Source: an uncultured Roseobacter sp. (GTDB taxonomy: Bacteria; Pseudomonadota; Alphaproteobacteria; Rhodobacterales; Rhodobacteraceae). Taken from it: a stretch of 64,000 nucleotides of DNA. The DNA lies in the NCBI RefSeq assembly GCF_947491795.1, contig NZ_CANLKW010000001.1, forward strand, positions 1,178,001 through 1,242,000, in the 5' to 3' direction. The position numbers were made by a program, and so were the translations under genes. This document shows positions 8,165 to 16,476 of the stretch, piece by piece; within the stretch, counting starts at the first letter, position 1, and every line of letters begins with the position of its first letter. The notes beneath the pieces are model-generated. The model was given only the letters and a program-made list of their open reading frames with translations, was not told the DNA's origin and did no database searches.

Positions 8165-10379
8165 TTGCCGGGCGTACCGACATCTCGCCTCTGTGACGCG
8201 CGTCGGTGATGACTTTGCGCACTTCGCTGAGATCTGAACGGCGCAACAGGCTTTTTACCGGCCCGACAGAGGCAGGACGCATCGACAGAGCCCGCAGGCC
8301 AATCGCCGCAAGACAGAGCGCTTCGACCGGCCGCCCGGCATCCTCGCCACAGAAAGACAGCGGGGTGCCACTCACCTCACACCGCTCAACGATTTTTTCG
8401 AGAAAACTCAGGAATGAAACGTTCAGAGTGTCATAGCGCCGTCGCACACGTTCGTTTTCCCGGTCCGCAGCAAAGAAAAACTGTTTGAGGTCGTTCCCGC
8501 CGATCGACAGGAAATCAACTTCCTCAAAGAACTTCATCGGCGCAAATCCCAGACTGGGCGTTTCCAGCATCGCACCAATGCTGATGGCCTCTGGCAGCCT
8601 GTGTCCCAGACGTTCTTCTGCCGCGAGCGTTTTGTCCATAAGGCGGCGCGCTTCGCGGTACTCTTCCAGCTGCGCTACAAAAGGGAACATCACCGTCAGT
8701 GGTCTGCCATTTGCAGCACGGATAAGAGCCTGCAACTGCATGCGCATGATGCCGGGTTTGTCCAGGCCCACGCGGATCGCGCGCCACCCGAGCGCGGGGT
8801 TCGGCTCGTCGTTGGGCTTCATGTAAGGCAGCACTTTGTCAGAGCCGATATCCAGCGTGCGGAACACGACGCGTTTGCCCCCGGCAGCATCCAGAACCCG
8901 GGCATAAAGCGCCACCAGTTCTGCGCGCCGCGGCATCTGGTTGCGCACCAGAAACTGCAGCTCGGTGCGGAACAGCCCAACCCCCTCGGCACCGGAATTG
9001 GGCAAAGAGGGCAGATCGGCCATCAGGCCCGCGTTCATCTGCAGGCTGACGACATTGCCGCACAGTGTCCTCGCCGGTTTGTCGCGGATCGATGCATAGC
9101 GTTCCTGCGCCTCTGCCAGCATGGCGATCTTGTCGCGAAAGGCCGTGACAACGGTTTCATCCGGACGCAGATGTACAATCCCCTGCTCGCCGTCGACCAT
9201 GATGTGATCGCCGTTCAGCGCCTCTGTGGTGACCCGCGATGCATGGACCACCAGCGGAATGGCCAGCGCACGGGCGACGATAGCCGCATGGCTGCCAACA
9301 GAGCCCTGCTCCAGCACGATGCCGCGCAGACTGCGCCCGTATTCCAGCAACTCGGCAGGGCCGATGTTGCGTGCAATCAGGATCGGATCGGCCGGCATTT
9401 CCGCCCCGGTATCCGCGCCCTGCCCTGTCAGAATACGCAACAGCCGGTTGCTCAGATCATCCAGATCGCTCAGGCGTTCGCGCAGATAATTGTCCGTCGC
9501 CTGCCCCATCCGCGCCCGCGCCACGGACTGCTCTTTTTCAACGGCTGCCTCTGCGGACAGACCATTGGATATGTCCTCCTCCATCCGGCGCATCCAGCCT
9601 TTGGAGTTCGCAAACATCCTGTAGGTCTCAAGTACCTGTGCCTGGTCCTTGTCCTGGGTCCCTGCGATTTCCAGCATCTTGTCGACACCGACCCGCAGCT
9701 GCTCAACCGCTTCTTTCAGGCGCTCCGTTTCCCGCACAGGATCATCAGCGATCGGGTTGGTGACCACAACCCGCGGCTCGTGCAGCCAGACATGCCCTTC
9801 GGCGGCACCTTCCTGCCCCACTGTGCCACGGAACATCGCAGGCTGGGAATGCCGCGCAGACATTGCCGCCCCCTCGCCCACGAAAACACCCAGTTCGGTC
9901 ATTTCCGCCAGGACCATGGCCACCACTTCGAGCGCGTAGACCTCGTCGGCCGAATAGACCCGCGCCGCGCGTGACTGAACGACCAGAACCCCCAGTGCCT
10001 CGCCAAGACGCTGCACGGGCACACCCAGAAAGCTTGAGTAAATCTCTTCGCCCGTCTCGGGCATATACCGAAAGCCCCGCGCCTGCGGCGCGTCGGGCTC
10101 GTTGACCACCGCCCGCCTGCGCGCAACCAGTCCCACCAGGCCTTCGCCCACTTTCATGCGTGTCTGGTGAACCGCGTCCTGTTTCAGGCCTTCGGTCGCA
10201 CAAAGCTCAAGCGTATTTTCATCACGGAACAGATAGATGGAGCAGACTTCACAGCCCATACTGTCCGCAATAAGTTGTGTGATCCGGTTCAGGCGCGCCT
10301 GACCCTCAAGATCACCCGCCATCGCGTCGCGCAGTCGGCCCAGCAGCCTGCGGGACCCGGTTTCAGGACGTTCTGCCAC
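8136..10379 (-). CDS. ptsP: PTS-Ntr enzyme I, phosphoenolpyruvate-protein phosphotransferase
   Basis: The 747-residue protein is enzyme I of the nitrogen-related phosphotransferase system. It takes phosphate from PEP on a His and passes it to NPr, a regulatory relay rather than a sugar-transport step. An N-terminal GAF domain (about 20-165) is followed by the linker and HPr-binding region, the phospho-His swivel domain (SHAAIVARAL) and the PEP-binding TIM barrel (GVGLFRTELQFL, then LSIGGNDLKQF near 640). The GAF domain distinguishes PtsP from sugar-PTS enzyme I. It follows lysC by 49 bases on the same strand, an arrangement common in alphaproteobacteria. Its 3' end overlaps the convergent lysR gene. 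Confidence 0.95.
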   Translation of the reverse strand: MAERPETGSRRLLGRLRDAMAGDLEGQARLNRITQLIADSMGCEVCSIYLFRDENTLELCATEGLKQDAVHQTRMKVGEGLVGLVARRRAVVNEPDAPQARGFRYMPETGEEIYSSFLGVPVQRLGEALGVLVVQSRAARVYSADEVYALEVVAMVLAEMTELGVFVGEGAAMSARHSQPAMFRGTVGQEGAAEGHVWLHEPRVVVTNPIADDPVRETERLKEAVEQLRVGVDKMLEIAGTQDKDQAQVLETYRMFANSKGWMRRMEEDISNGLSAEAAVEKEQSVARARMGQATDNYLRERLSDLDDLSNRLLRILTGQGADTGAEMPADPILIARNIGPAELLEYGRSLRGIVLEQGSVGSHAAIVARALAIPLVVHASRVTTEALNGDHIMVDGEQGIVHLRPDETVVTAFRDKIAMLAEAQERYASIRDKPARTLCGNVVSLQMNAGLMADLPSLPNSGAEGVGLFRTELQFLVRNQMPRRAELVALYARVLDAAGGKRVVFRTLDIGSDKVLPYMKPNDEPNPALGWRAIRVGLDKPGIMRMQLQALIRAANGRPLTVMFPFVAQLEEYREARRLMDKTLAAEERLGHRLPEAISIGAMLETPSLGFAPMKFFEEVDFLSIGGNDLKQFFFAADRENERVRRRYDTLNVSFLSFLEKIVERCEVSGTPLSFCGEDAGRPVEALCLAAIGLRALSMRPASVGPVKSLLRRSDLSEVRKVITDARHRGEMSVRPAIMEWLSRQG

Positions 10380-10428
10380 TGTCGCACCCCTCCCAGGTCA
10401 GCGAGGTGCGGCCTGCCTTACGAATGGA

Positions 10429-11667
10429 TCAGGCCGCTTTATCCAGATCGAACGCATCATGCAGCGCCTGCACGGCAAGTTCCATGTATTTCCTGTCGAT
10501 CAGAACAGAAATCTTGATCTCTGATGTCGTGATGACCTTGATGTTGATACCCTCGGCACTCATCACCTGAAACATCTTTGCGGCAACACCTGTATGGCTG
10601 CGCATTCCGATGCCCACGACGCTGACTTTGGCCACATCTGTGTCGGCAATCACTTCCTGATAATTGATTGTGCCATCCGCTTTTGCTGTTTCCACAGCTT
10701 TCTGCGCGCGCATCACCTGATCGGTCGGGCACGACCAGGTCATATCAGTGCGCCCCTCCTCCGAGATGTTCTGGACAATCATATCCACATTGACCCCGCC
10801 ATCGCTGAGCGCCGTGAAAATACTGGCCGCAATACCGGGCCGGTCCGCGACGCTGATCAGTGTCATCTTGGCTTCATCGCGGCTGAACGCGACACCTGCA
10901 ACTACATTGCTTTCCATGATTTCCTCCTCGTCGCACACCAGGGTGCCGGCCTCATCAGACTGTTCCTCGAAACTGCTCAGAACCCGCAGTTTGACCTTGT
11001 AGCGCATCGCAAGCTCGACGGAACGGGTTTGCAGAACCTTGGCTCCCAGCGAGGCAAGCTCAAGCATTTCCTCAAACGCGATCCGGTCCAGTTTGCGGGC
11101 CTTGGCTTCTACTCGTGGGTCAGTGGTATAAACCCCGTCCACATCCGTGTAGATATCGCAGCGTTCCGCACCAAAGGCCGCAGCAAAGGCCACGGCAGTC
11201 GTGTCCGAACCACCGCGACCCAGCGTGGTAATACGCCCTTCGGGGCTCACGCCCTGAAAACCGGCAACGACGGCGACTTTCATGCCTTCGGCGAATTTGG
11301 CGGTGATGTTATCTGTCGGGATCTCTTCAATCCGGGCCTGACTGTGCGCCGACGTTGTTTTGACCGGCACCTGCCAGCCCTGCCAGCTGCGCGCCGGGAC
11401 GTCCATCTCCTGGAGTGTCAGCGCCATCAGCCCAGCGGTGACATTCTCTCCACTGGAAACAACCGCGTCGTATTCCCGCGCATCATAGAGCGGAGATGTC
11501 TCGCCCACCCAGCCCACAAGCTCGTTGGTTTTACCGGACATGGCCGAGACAATGACGATCACGTCATAGCCTTTGGCCACCTCGACGCCGACACGCTTGG
11601 CCGCCCGCCGGATCCGGTCCAGTGTGGCAACGGATGTGCCACCGAATTTCATTACCAGAACAGGCAT
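10429..11667 (-). CDS. lysC: Aspartate kinase
   Basis: The 412-residue enzyme phosphorylates aspartate, the first step to lysine, methionine, threonine and diaminopimelate. The N-terminal kinase domain starts with VMKFGGTSVA and contains TLGRGGSDTTAVAFA and YTDVDGVYTTDPR. Two C-terminal ACT domains (about 265-340 and 345-412) are the feedback sites for end-product amino acids. The length is normal for the alpha/beta type of class II enzyme. It lies upstream of ptsP on the same strand. Threonine synthase of the same pathway is also in this window, at 26.9-28.3 kb. Confidence 0.97.
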   Translation of the reverse strand: MPVLVMKFGGTSVATLDRIRRAAKRVGVEVAKGYDVIVIVSAMSGKTNELVGWVGETSPLYDAREYDAVVSSGENVTAGLMALTLQEMDVPARSWQGWQVPVKTTSAHSQARIEEIPTDNITAKFAEGMKVAVVAGFQGVSPEGRITTLGRGGSDTTAVAFAAAFGAERCDIYTDVDGVYTTDPRVEAKARKLDRIAFEEMLELASLGAKVLQTRSVELAMRYKVKLRVLSSFEEQSDEAGTLVCDEEEIMESNVVAGVAFSRDEAKMTLISVADRPGIAASIFTALSDGGVNVDMIVQNISEEGRTDMTWSCPTDQVMRAQKAVETAKADGTINYQEVIADTDVAKVSVVGIGMRSHTGVAAKMFQVMSAEGINIKVITTSEIKISVLIDRKYMELAVQALHDAFDLDKAA

Positions 11668-11792
11668 TTCCCCGTGCCCCTTATCTCGTCCGACGCGGGT
11701 TTACGCGCAAGGGCTGCGGATCACAAGAGATGCAAAGCCGGCTCCGATGAAATTTGCGCATACCGCAGCGGGATGCGCGCGATCTGGCGTCT

Positions 11793-12431
11793 TCAGAACG
11801 GGTGCGATCGCCCGTCCCAAGTCTCAAAACAGCCGGTTTTGTCGATGTTCAGGTCCGCAAACCGCGCTGTCAGCCCGGCCACAGCGTCCTCAACAGAAAT
11901 GTCCGCAGCACTGCTGCCCATGTCCGTGCGCACCCAACCGGGGTGATAAATGCCGACGGCGATACCGTCATCTCTCAGATCCTGGGCAAGGTTTCGCCCC
12001 AGATTCAGGACCGCAGCCTTGGAAGCACGATAGATGTAGCTGCCCCCGGGAGCCCTGTCGCTGGACGCCATCTGCGAGGAAATCACCGCAATCTTCGCGT
12101 TCTTTGCCGCCCTGAGGTTCGGCAACAGACCCTGAATGGTCAGAAACACGCCAGTGACGTTGGCCGCAAAACTCTGCGCCCAGAGTTCCGGCTGATATCC
12201 CGCCTCAAGGCTGTGCCCCTTGTCCAGATATACGCCTGCGTTGCACACCAGAAGCTCAACAGGCCTGTTCCGCAGACTTTCAGCGAAAGCAGCCTGCGAA
12301 CCCGGGTCAGTCACTTCCAGCGGCCACTCTCCGTTCCGCGTGGTTCCGATGACCTGCGCACCGCGCGCGGTATATGCGGCACAAAGGCCTGCGCCGATGC
12401 CACGGCTGGCACCTGTAATCACAACTGTCAT
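11793..12431 (-). CDS. Short-chain dehydrogenase/reductase
   Basis: The 212-residue SDR has the Rossmann cofactor motif TGASRGIG at residues 6-13, the NAG motif (LVCNAGVY), the catalytic Ser (VISSQMAS) and the YxxxK pair (YRASKAAV). It is a short classical SDR that oxidises or reduces a carbonyl/hydroxyl with NAD(P). The substrate is unknown. I choose the ATG at 12431 because the protein begins directly with the Rossmann strand. A longer in-frame reading up to 12755 runs through the DUF1178 gene and is rejected. It follows that gene by four bases. Confidence 0.9.
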   Translation of the reverse strand: MTVVITGASRGIGAGLCAAYTARGAQVIGTTRNGEWPLEVTDPGSQAAFAESLRNRPVELLVCNAGVYLDKGHSLEAGYQPELWAQSFAANVTGVFLTIQGLLPNLRAAKNAKIAVISSQMASSDRAPGGSYIYRASKAAVLNLGRNLAQDLRDDGIAVGIYHPGWVRTDMGSSAADISVEDAVAGLTARFADLNIDKTGCFETWDGRSHPF

Positions 12432-12435
12432 CTGA

Positions 12436-12858
12436 TCAGTTTGCCTTTCTTCCCGGCAAAAACGGCAAGGGTGCCACGGGTATGCCGTCCTCAATGAGTT
12501 TCCTGGCGTCTTCGCCATTGGCCTCACCATAAATTGCGCGCTCGGGCGTCGCACCGAGGTACATAGAGCGCGCTTCCTCGGCGAATTTTCCACCGACATA
12601 ATCGGCGTTTTCCTCAACATGGCGGCGCAGTTCGGCCAGTTTCTGCTCTGCTTCGGTCTGCGGGGTCTGTAAAGACCGGGGTTCTGCCACATCGGACGTG
12701 GCAACACGCGGGGCCATGATCGCTTTGGACACCGCGGCACTGCCACATTCAGCACAGCTCAGATGACCGGAAGACACGAGCTTCTCAAATGCATCCGCTG
12801 ACTGAAACCAGCTGTCAAAACGATGCCCGTTGTCGCACTTCAGGGTGTAACTGATCAT
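12436..12858 (-). CDS. DUF1178 family zinc-ribbon-like protein
   Basis: The 140-residue protein opens with ISYTLKCDNGHRFDSWF and then LSCAECGSAAVSKAIMAPRV. The two Cys-containing knuckles (C-x-x-G-H and C-x-x-C) suggest a small metal-binding ribbon. The family is widespread in alphaproteobacteria and has no established function that I know. The gene is followed after four bases by an SDR gene and is probably co-transcribed with the NUDIX gene upstream (63-base gap). Confidence 0.88.
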   Translation of the reverse strand: MISYTLKCDNGHRFDSWFQSADAFEKLVSSGHLSCAECGSAAVSKAIMAPRVATSDVAEPRSLQTPQTEAEQKLAELRRHVEENADYVGGKFAEEARSMYLGATPERAIYGEANGEDARKLIEDGIPVAPLPFLPGRKAN

Positions 12859-12921
12859 TCAGGCACCTTTTTACATTGTCCACTGCTGAGATGGTGCAGC
12901 AGACAGCAGCCGTCAAGCCTG

Positions 12922-13383
12922 TCAGCTGTCCTGACGCGGATCAAAATCCAGTAAAATGCGGGATAATTCAGGCTCGTCCACCAGTTTGGCAGCCTTTTTT
13001 CGTGACATCCAGACACGCTCACGCTGACCTGCTTCCGGGAAGTCATCTGCGATGGCTGTCACCTCTACAGGGAATATCATACCCAGACATGGCAGGTCGC
13101 CGTTGTTCTCTGTTTCCTTGCTGTAGGAGTAGATGCCAAGACAGCGCCCGTCTGAACGTCCCCGCACACCCGCCTCTTCCCAGGCCTCCTGGGCAGCTGT
13201 TTCCGCAGGTGTCTGACCATCTACAGGCCAGCCCTTTGGAACAATCCAGCGTCTGGTCCCCCGCGACGTGATCAGCAGGATACGGATTTTCTTTTTGTGG
13301 ATGCGATAGCACAGCGCCGCGAACTGCGTACGGATTTCATCTTTCCGCGCACCTGTGATCGTTATGGGAAGTTGCTTTATCAT
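12922..13383 (-). CDS. NUDIX hydrolase
   Basis: The 153-residue protein carries a Nudix box starting near residue 54 (GQTPAETAAQEAWEEAGV). It follows the G-x5-E-x7-RE-U-x-EE-x-G-U pattern except that the Arg of the RE pair is Gln, while the metal-binding EE pair is intact. KGWPVDG just before it is like the diphosphoinositol-polyphosphate/diadenosine-polyphosphate branch. It probably hydrolyses a nucleoside or inositol pyrophosphate; the substrate cannot be named. An upstream 131-base gap separates it from the EcsC gene. Confidence 0.88.
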   Translation of the reverse strand: MIKQLPITITGARKDEIRTQFAALCYRIHKKKIRILLITSRGTRRWIVPKGWPVDGQTPAETAAQEAWEEAGVRGRSDGRCLGIYSYSKETENNGDLPCLGMIFPVEVTAIADDFPEAGQRERVWMSRKKAAKLVDEPELSRILLDFDPRQDS

Positions 13384-13514
13384 TATCGCTTATGCGTTTT
13401 CATTGCTCCAGGCCTGAACCCGGTTGTCTGCTCCCGGGGCTATAATGCCTCAAAACGCGCAAAATGCCAAGAACTGCGGCAAAAACAACAACTCAGACGG
13501 GTTGGGGGAGTGTG

Positions 13515-14300
13515 TCAGACAACTTCACGGCCGGAAACACGCTGCCTCAGCCGGTCGGTCAGATCTTCGAGCGGGACGTCCGCCTCGATGGCCAGACGAC
13601 GCAGCCCAAAATGTACATGGGCCATTTCCTGATAGTATCCGGTGTAGGCATAGTTCGTCGCTGCACCCGCGACCGCACCCAGAACAGGGATCGCCTGCGC
13701 AGCAAGTTTCTGGCCCAGCACGGTTGCCAGCCGCGGCGCGATGCGCGCAATGATACCTTTGACGGCGGGACCGGTGAGTGCCACGCGCGCAGAGATAAAG
13801 GCCAGATCCGCCCCGTCATCATCGCTCAGCGGACCGGCCGCAGAAAACACTGTTATGCAGTCAAAGCGAACGTTTTCCTCATTCGTGTCGAACCCATACT
13901 CTGCGGCCACGCCTTCGATCACGCGCAACAAAAGGGTGGTTGTGACCGGCAGTTCTGCCAGTGCAGTGGGCAGGCCGCCCATCCCGCCAACAGCGCCCAT
14001 GGCAGCACCGGCGGCTGTGTTCAGCCAGCTTTTCTGATCCTTCACCACCCCGCGGCTGTAGTGTGCCGCCTTCATTGCCTCCTGCAGCGCCCGGGTGGTC
14101 GCCCCGTCCAGACCTGCGCGCACGGGCTGCGGTAACCGGTCCAACATGCCTTCTGCCTGCCCGCCCACAAGGTTCAGCAGTTCAATTCCAGCGCCGCCCG
14201 CAGCGCGGTATCGGGTGGCCAGAGCGTCCAGCTCTGCTTCGGTGTCAGGTGGTGACGTCGTGCCGGCGATCAGATCCATAGAGCCCCTTTCACCTTCCAA
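13515..14300 (-). CDS. EcsC family protein
   Basis: The 261-residue protein is mostly helical. A Gly/Ala-rich hydrophobic stretch (AAGAAMGAVGGMGGLPTALAELPVTT) and the C-terminal LGAVAGAATNYAYTGYYQEMAHVHFGLRRLA match the EcsC family, named for a gene next to a Bacillus ABC transporter. The molecular role is unknown; the hydrophobic helices suggest membrane association. It lies 22 bases downstream of the GNAT gene. Confidence 0.82.
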   Translation of the reverse strand: MEGERGSMDLIAGTTSPPDTEAELDALATRYRAAGGAGIELLNLVGGQAEGMLDRLPQPVRAGLDGATTRALQEAMKAAHYSRGVVKDQKSWLNTAAGAAMGAVGGMGGLPTALAELPVTTTLLLRVIEGVAAEYGFDTNEENVRFDCITVFSAAGPLSDDDGADLAFISARVALTGPAVKGIIARIAPRLATVLGQKLAAQAIPVLGAVAGAATNYAYTGYYQEMAHVHFGLRRLAIEADVPLEDLTDRLRQRVSGREVV

Positions 14301-14322
14301 AATGGGGAGCCGGTGCCATTTT

Positions 14323-14814
14323 TCAATCCTGGCACCAACGAGTAACCGGGCCTTCTATCCCACACCACGCACCGGGCCGAAGCTCCTGACCCAGCACGCG
14401 GGCCGGGTTCGTCGGCGGTGGCATCTGCACATTTTCGAGCAGCCGGAACCCGAACCGCGAATAATAAGGTGCATCCCCCACCAGCATCACCCTTTCCCAG
14501 CCGATTGCAGCGGCGGCATCCAGAGATTCGCGGATGAGCGTGCCCGCCAGACCCTCTCCCTGACGCGTCGGGTGAACGGCAACCGGCCCCAGCAGCAATG
14601 CCGCGTGCCCGGAAACGCGCACCGGCCAGTACCGGATTGCACCGGCCAGAATGCCATCCGGATCGCGTGCCACCTGCGAAAGCTGTGCGACAGGCTCTAC
14701 GTCATCGCGCAGCCGATAGGACGACAGTGCCTCGCGTCCTGGCGCAAAGCACAGATCATAGAGCGCTTCTACCTCGTGGGTGTCCTGCGCGGTCTCAACA
14801 GTCAGTTCATACAC
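14323..14814 (-). CDS. GNAT-family N-acetyltransferase
   Basis: A GNAT acetyltransferase of about 163 residues. Family signs are LLLGPVAVHPTRQGEGLAGTLIRESLDAA, with the acetyl-CoA loop (Q-G-E-G-L-A), and the strand GDAPYYSRFGF typical of YhbS-like enzymes. The frame is open to an ATG at 14907, but that codon is the complement of the start codon of the divergent flavin reductase and would leave no intergenic space. I prefer the GTG at 14814 (VYELTVET); its ribosome binding site is weak, so the start is uncertain. Confidence 0.78.
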   Translation of the reverse strand: MYELTVETAQDTHEVEALYDLCFAPGREALSSYRLRDDVEPVAQLSQVARDPDGILAGAIRYWPVRVSGHAALLLGPVAVHPTRQGEGLAGTLIRESLDAAAAIGWERVMLVGDAPYYSRFGFRLLENVQMPPPTNPARVLGQELRPGAWCGIEGPVTRWCQD

Positions 14815-14905
14815 GCAAAGCGTCCCGGATCCCGGCCCCAGGGGTTTCAACTGGCCCGGACGTAGCACATGCGTTAAGGGAGCTGCAAACCAAGAGGAGT
14901 GCCCC

Positions 14906-15511
14906 ATGTTCTACCGCCCGGCCGATGGTCACGGTCTGCCACACAATCCTTTCAACGCGATCGTCTCACCCCGCCCCATCGGCTGGATTTCGACGCGCGA
15001 TGCCGATGGTGCCAACAACCTGGCACCCTATTCGTTTTTCAATGCCGTGGCCTATGTGCCCCCACAGGTCATGTTCGCTTCCACCGCCGCCAAGGCCGAC
15101 CGCGGCGACACCAAGGATTCCGTGGCAAATATACGCGAAACCGGTGTGTTCTGCGTGAACGTCGTTGAATATGCCATGCGCGACGTCATGAATGCCTCCT
15201 CCGCAGCGCTGGCCCGCGAGGTCAGCGAATTTGACGACGCCGGGATCGAAATGGCAGCCTGCTCAGAAATTGACTGCGGGCGTGTTGCTGCAGCGCCGGC
15301 CTCGCTTGAATGCCGCATGACCCGGATCGTGAAAATTGAAGGCGAAAACAACTATGTTGTTTTCGGCGAGGTCACAGGTGTTCATATCCGCGAGGATACG
15401 CTGGTGAACGGCCGGTTCGACGTCACGACGTACCAGCCGCTGTCCCGCCTGGGGTATCGCGATTATACTGTGGTGCGGGAGGTTTTTGAGCTTGCCCGCC
15501 CGGACGACTGA
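14906..15511 (+). CDS. Flavin reductase-like protein (FMN-binding split barrel)
   Basis: The 201-residue protein fits the DIM6/NTAB flavin reductase family: VSPRPIGWISTRDADGANNLAPYSFFNAV near the N-terminus binds FMN, and the C-terminal YQPLSRLGYRDYTVV is typical. Such proteins reduce FMN with NAD(P)H or act as FMN-dependent oxidoreductases. The start follows an AAGAGGAG ribosome binding site; the longer in-frame reading from 14780 lacks one. It is divergent from the GNAT gene. Confidence 0.9.
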   Translation: MFYRPADGHGLPHNPFNAIVSPRPIGWISTRDADGANNLAPYSFFNAVAYVPPQVMFASTAAKADRGDTKDSVANIRETGVFCVNVVEYAMRDVMNASSAALAREVSEFDDAGIEMAACSEIDCGRVAAAPASLECRMTRIVKIEGENNYVVFGEVTGVHIREDTLVNGRFDVTTYQPLSRLGYRDYTVVREVFELARPDD

Positions 15512-15587
15512 CACCGAACGCAGAATATACGACTTCCACCTCAGGCTGTGCTAGGCTGTTCCCAGGGATACAAATCAGGGGGCAGAA

Positions 15588-16415
15588 ATGGTCGCATTCA
15601 ATCACTCAATTATCCGGGCCGCTGTGTGGAACCTGGCGGGATTCTCGCTGCCGGGCCGGCCGGTTGGCATCTCAGGCAGATCACAAAAGGCGGCAAATCA
15701 GGCCGAGGGCCTCGCGTTGCTCGACGCTGAATTTGTGACCCTCGTCGAAGTTTCACCGATCAGCTATATCGACACACTGGTCAAAAAACTGGCCGAGTAT
15801 GGTGTCGAATACAATCAAACGATCCTGCCGCAGCAAAGTGGCAATATCCACATCGGCTTTTTGCACAAGCCCGGCATCGAAGTGACCAACCCGCGGTTCA
15901 TTCCCGGGTCCGAGGGTGACTACACAAACGGCCGCCAGGCGATTGCCGTTGACGTGCAGGCCGGTAAGTTCAAAGCCATTGTCATCGGGGTGCATCTGAA
16001 ATCCGGTCGCGGCCGCGATGAACAAAAGGTTCGCGACAGCCAGTGCCGTGTGATCGGGGACTATGTAACTCAGATCCAACAAACGCCGGGCACTAAAAGG
16101 CGGGCCATTTTCATGATGGGCGACTTTAACATGATCCCTGGTCAGGATGTGTCCAACTTCCACCACCTCGGCGGAGACGATGTGATGGATTTCGTCTCGA
16201 GCTGGGACCTGCAGGACCGGTTTTCGCATATTCTGGAAAAAGGCCGCGCAAACCTGCTGGACGGGTTCGCAATCAGTCGGAATTATTCGACAGACTACAT
16301 CAAAGGCAGTCTGCGTCTCTTTCCTATGCACTGGACGATGGACATGGGACGCGAGAAATTCCGCAAAAACGTGTCAGACCATCTGCCCTTCGTCGCCAGT
16401 TTCCGCATCTACTGA
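15588..16415 (+). CDS. Endonuclease/exonuclease/phosphatase (EEP) family hydrolase
   Basis: The 275-residue protein holds the EEP fold motifs in order: AVWNLAGF (substrate-side Asn), FVTLVEVS (metal-binding Glu near 48), IGVHLKSGRGRDEQ, MMGDFNMIPGQD (catalytic Asp/Asn) and VSDHLPFVASF (catalytic Asp-His) at the C-terminus. The family includes DNases and lipid/sugar phosphatases; I cannot tell which this is. No signal peptide is visible, so it is probably cytoplasmic. It is convergent with the SulP gene across 61 bases. Confidence 0.85.
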   Translation: MVAFNHSIIRAAVWNLAGFSLPGRPVGISGRSQKAANQAEGLALLDAEFVTLVEVSPISYIDTLVKKLAEYGVEYNQTILPQQSGNIHIGFLHKPGIEVTNPRFIPGSEGDYTNGRQAIAVDVQAGKFKAIVIGVHLKSGRGRDEQKVRDSQCRVIGDYVTQIQQTPGTKRRAIFMMGDFNMIPGQDVSNFHHLGGDDVMDFVSSWDLQDRFSHILEKGRANLLDGFAISRNYSTDYIKGSLRLFPMHWTMDMGREKFRKNVSDHLPFVASFRIY

Positions 16416-16445
16416 AGCCCGGTTGCGGGACGGCGGGCGGGGCGA

Positions 16446-16462
16446 CCTGCCCCTTGGGCAGG
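16446..16462. terminator. Hairpin between convergent EEP and SulP genes
   Basis: CCTGCCC and GGGCAGG form a perfect 7-bp stem with a three-base loop in the 61-base gap between two convergent genes. There is no T-tract on either strand, so its role as a two-way terminator is a guess from position. Confidence 0.35.
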
Positions 16463-16476
16463 AGCGCTGGATGCCG

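Noticed and set aside
8601..9974. 457-residue plus-strand frame
   Set aside because: Antisense to the catalytic part of ptsP, whose motifs are unmistakable; composition rich in Arg, His and Gln as in shadow frames.
10594..11946. 450-residue plus-strand frame
   Set aside because: Antisense to lysC; no recognisable family.
12432..12755. N-terminal extension of the SDR frame
   Set aside because: It overlaps the DUF1178 gene in another frame, has no ribosome binding site, and the SDR fold begins right at the ATG at 12431.
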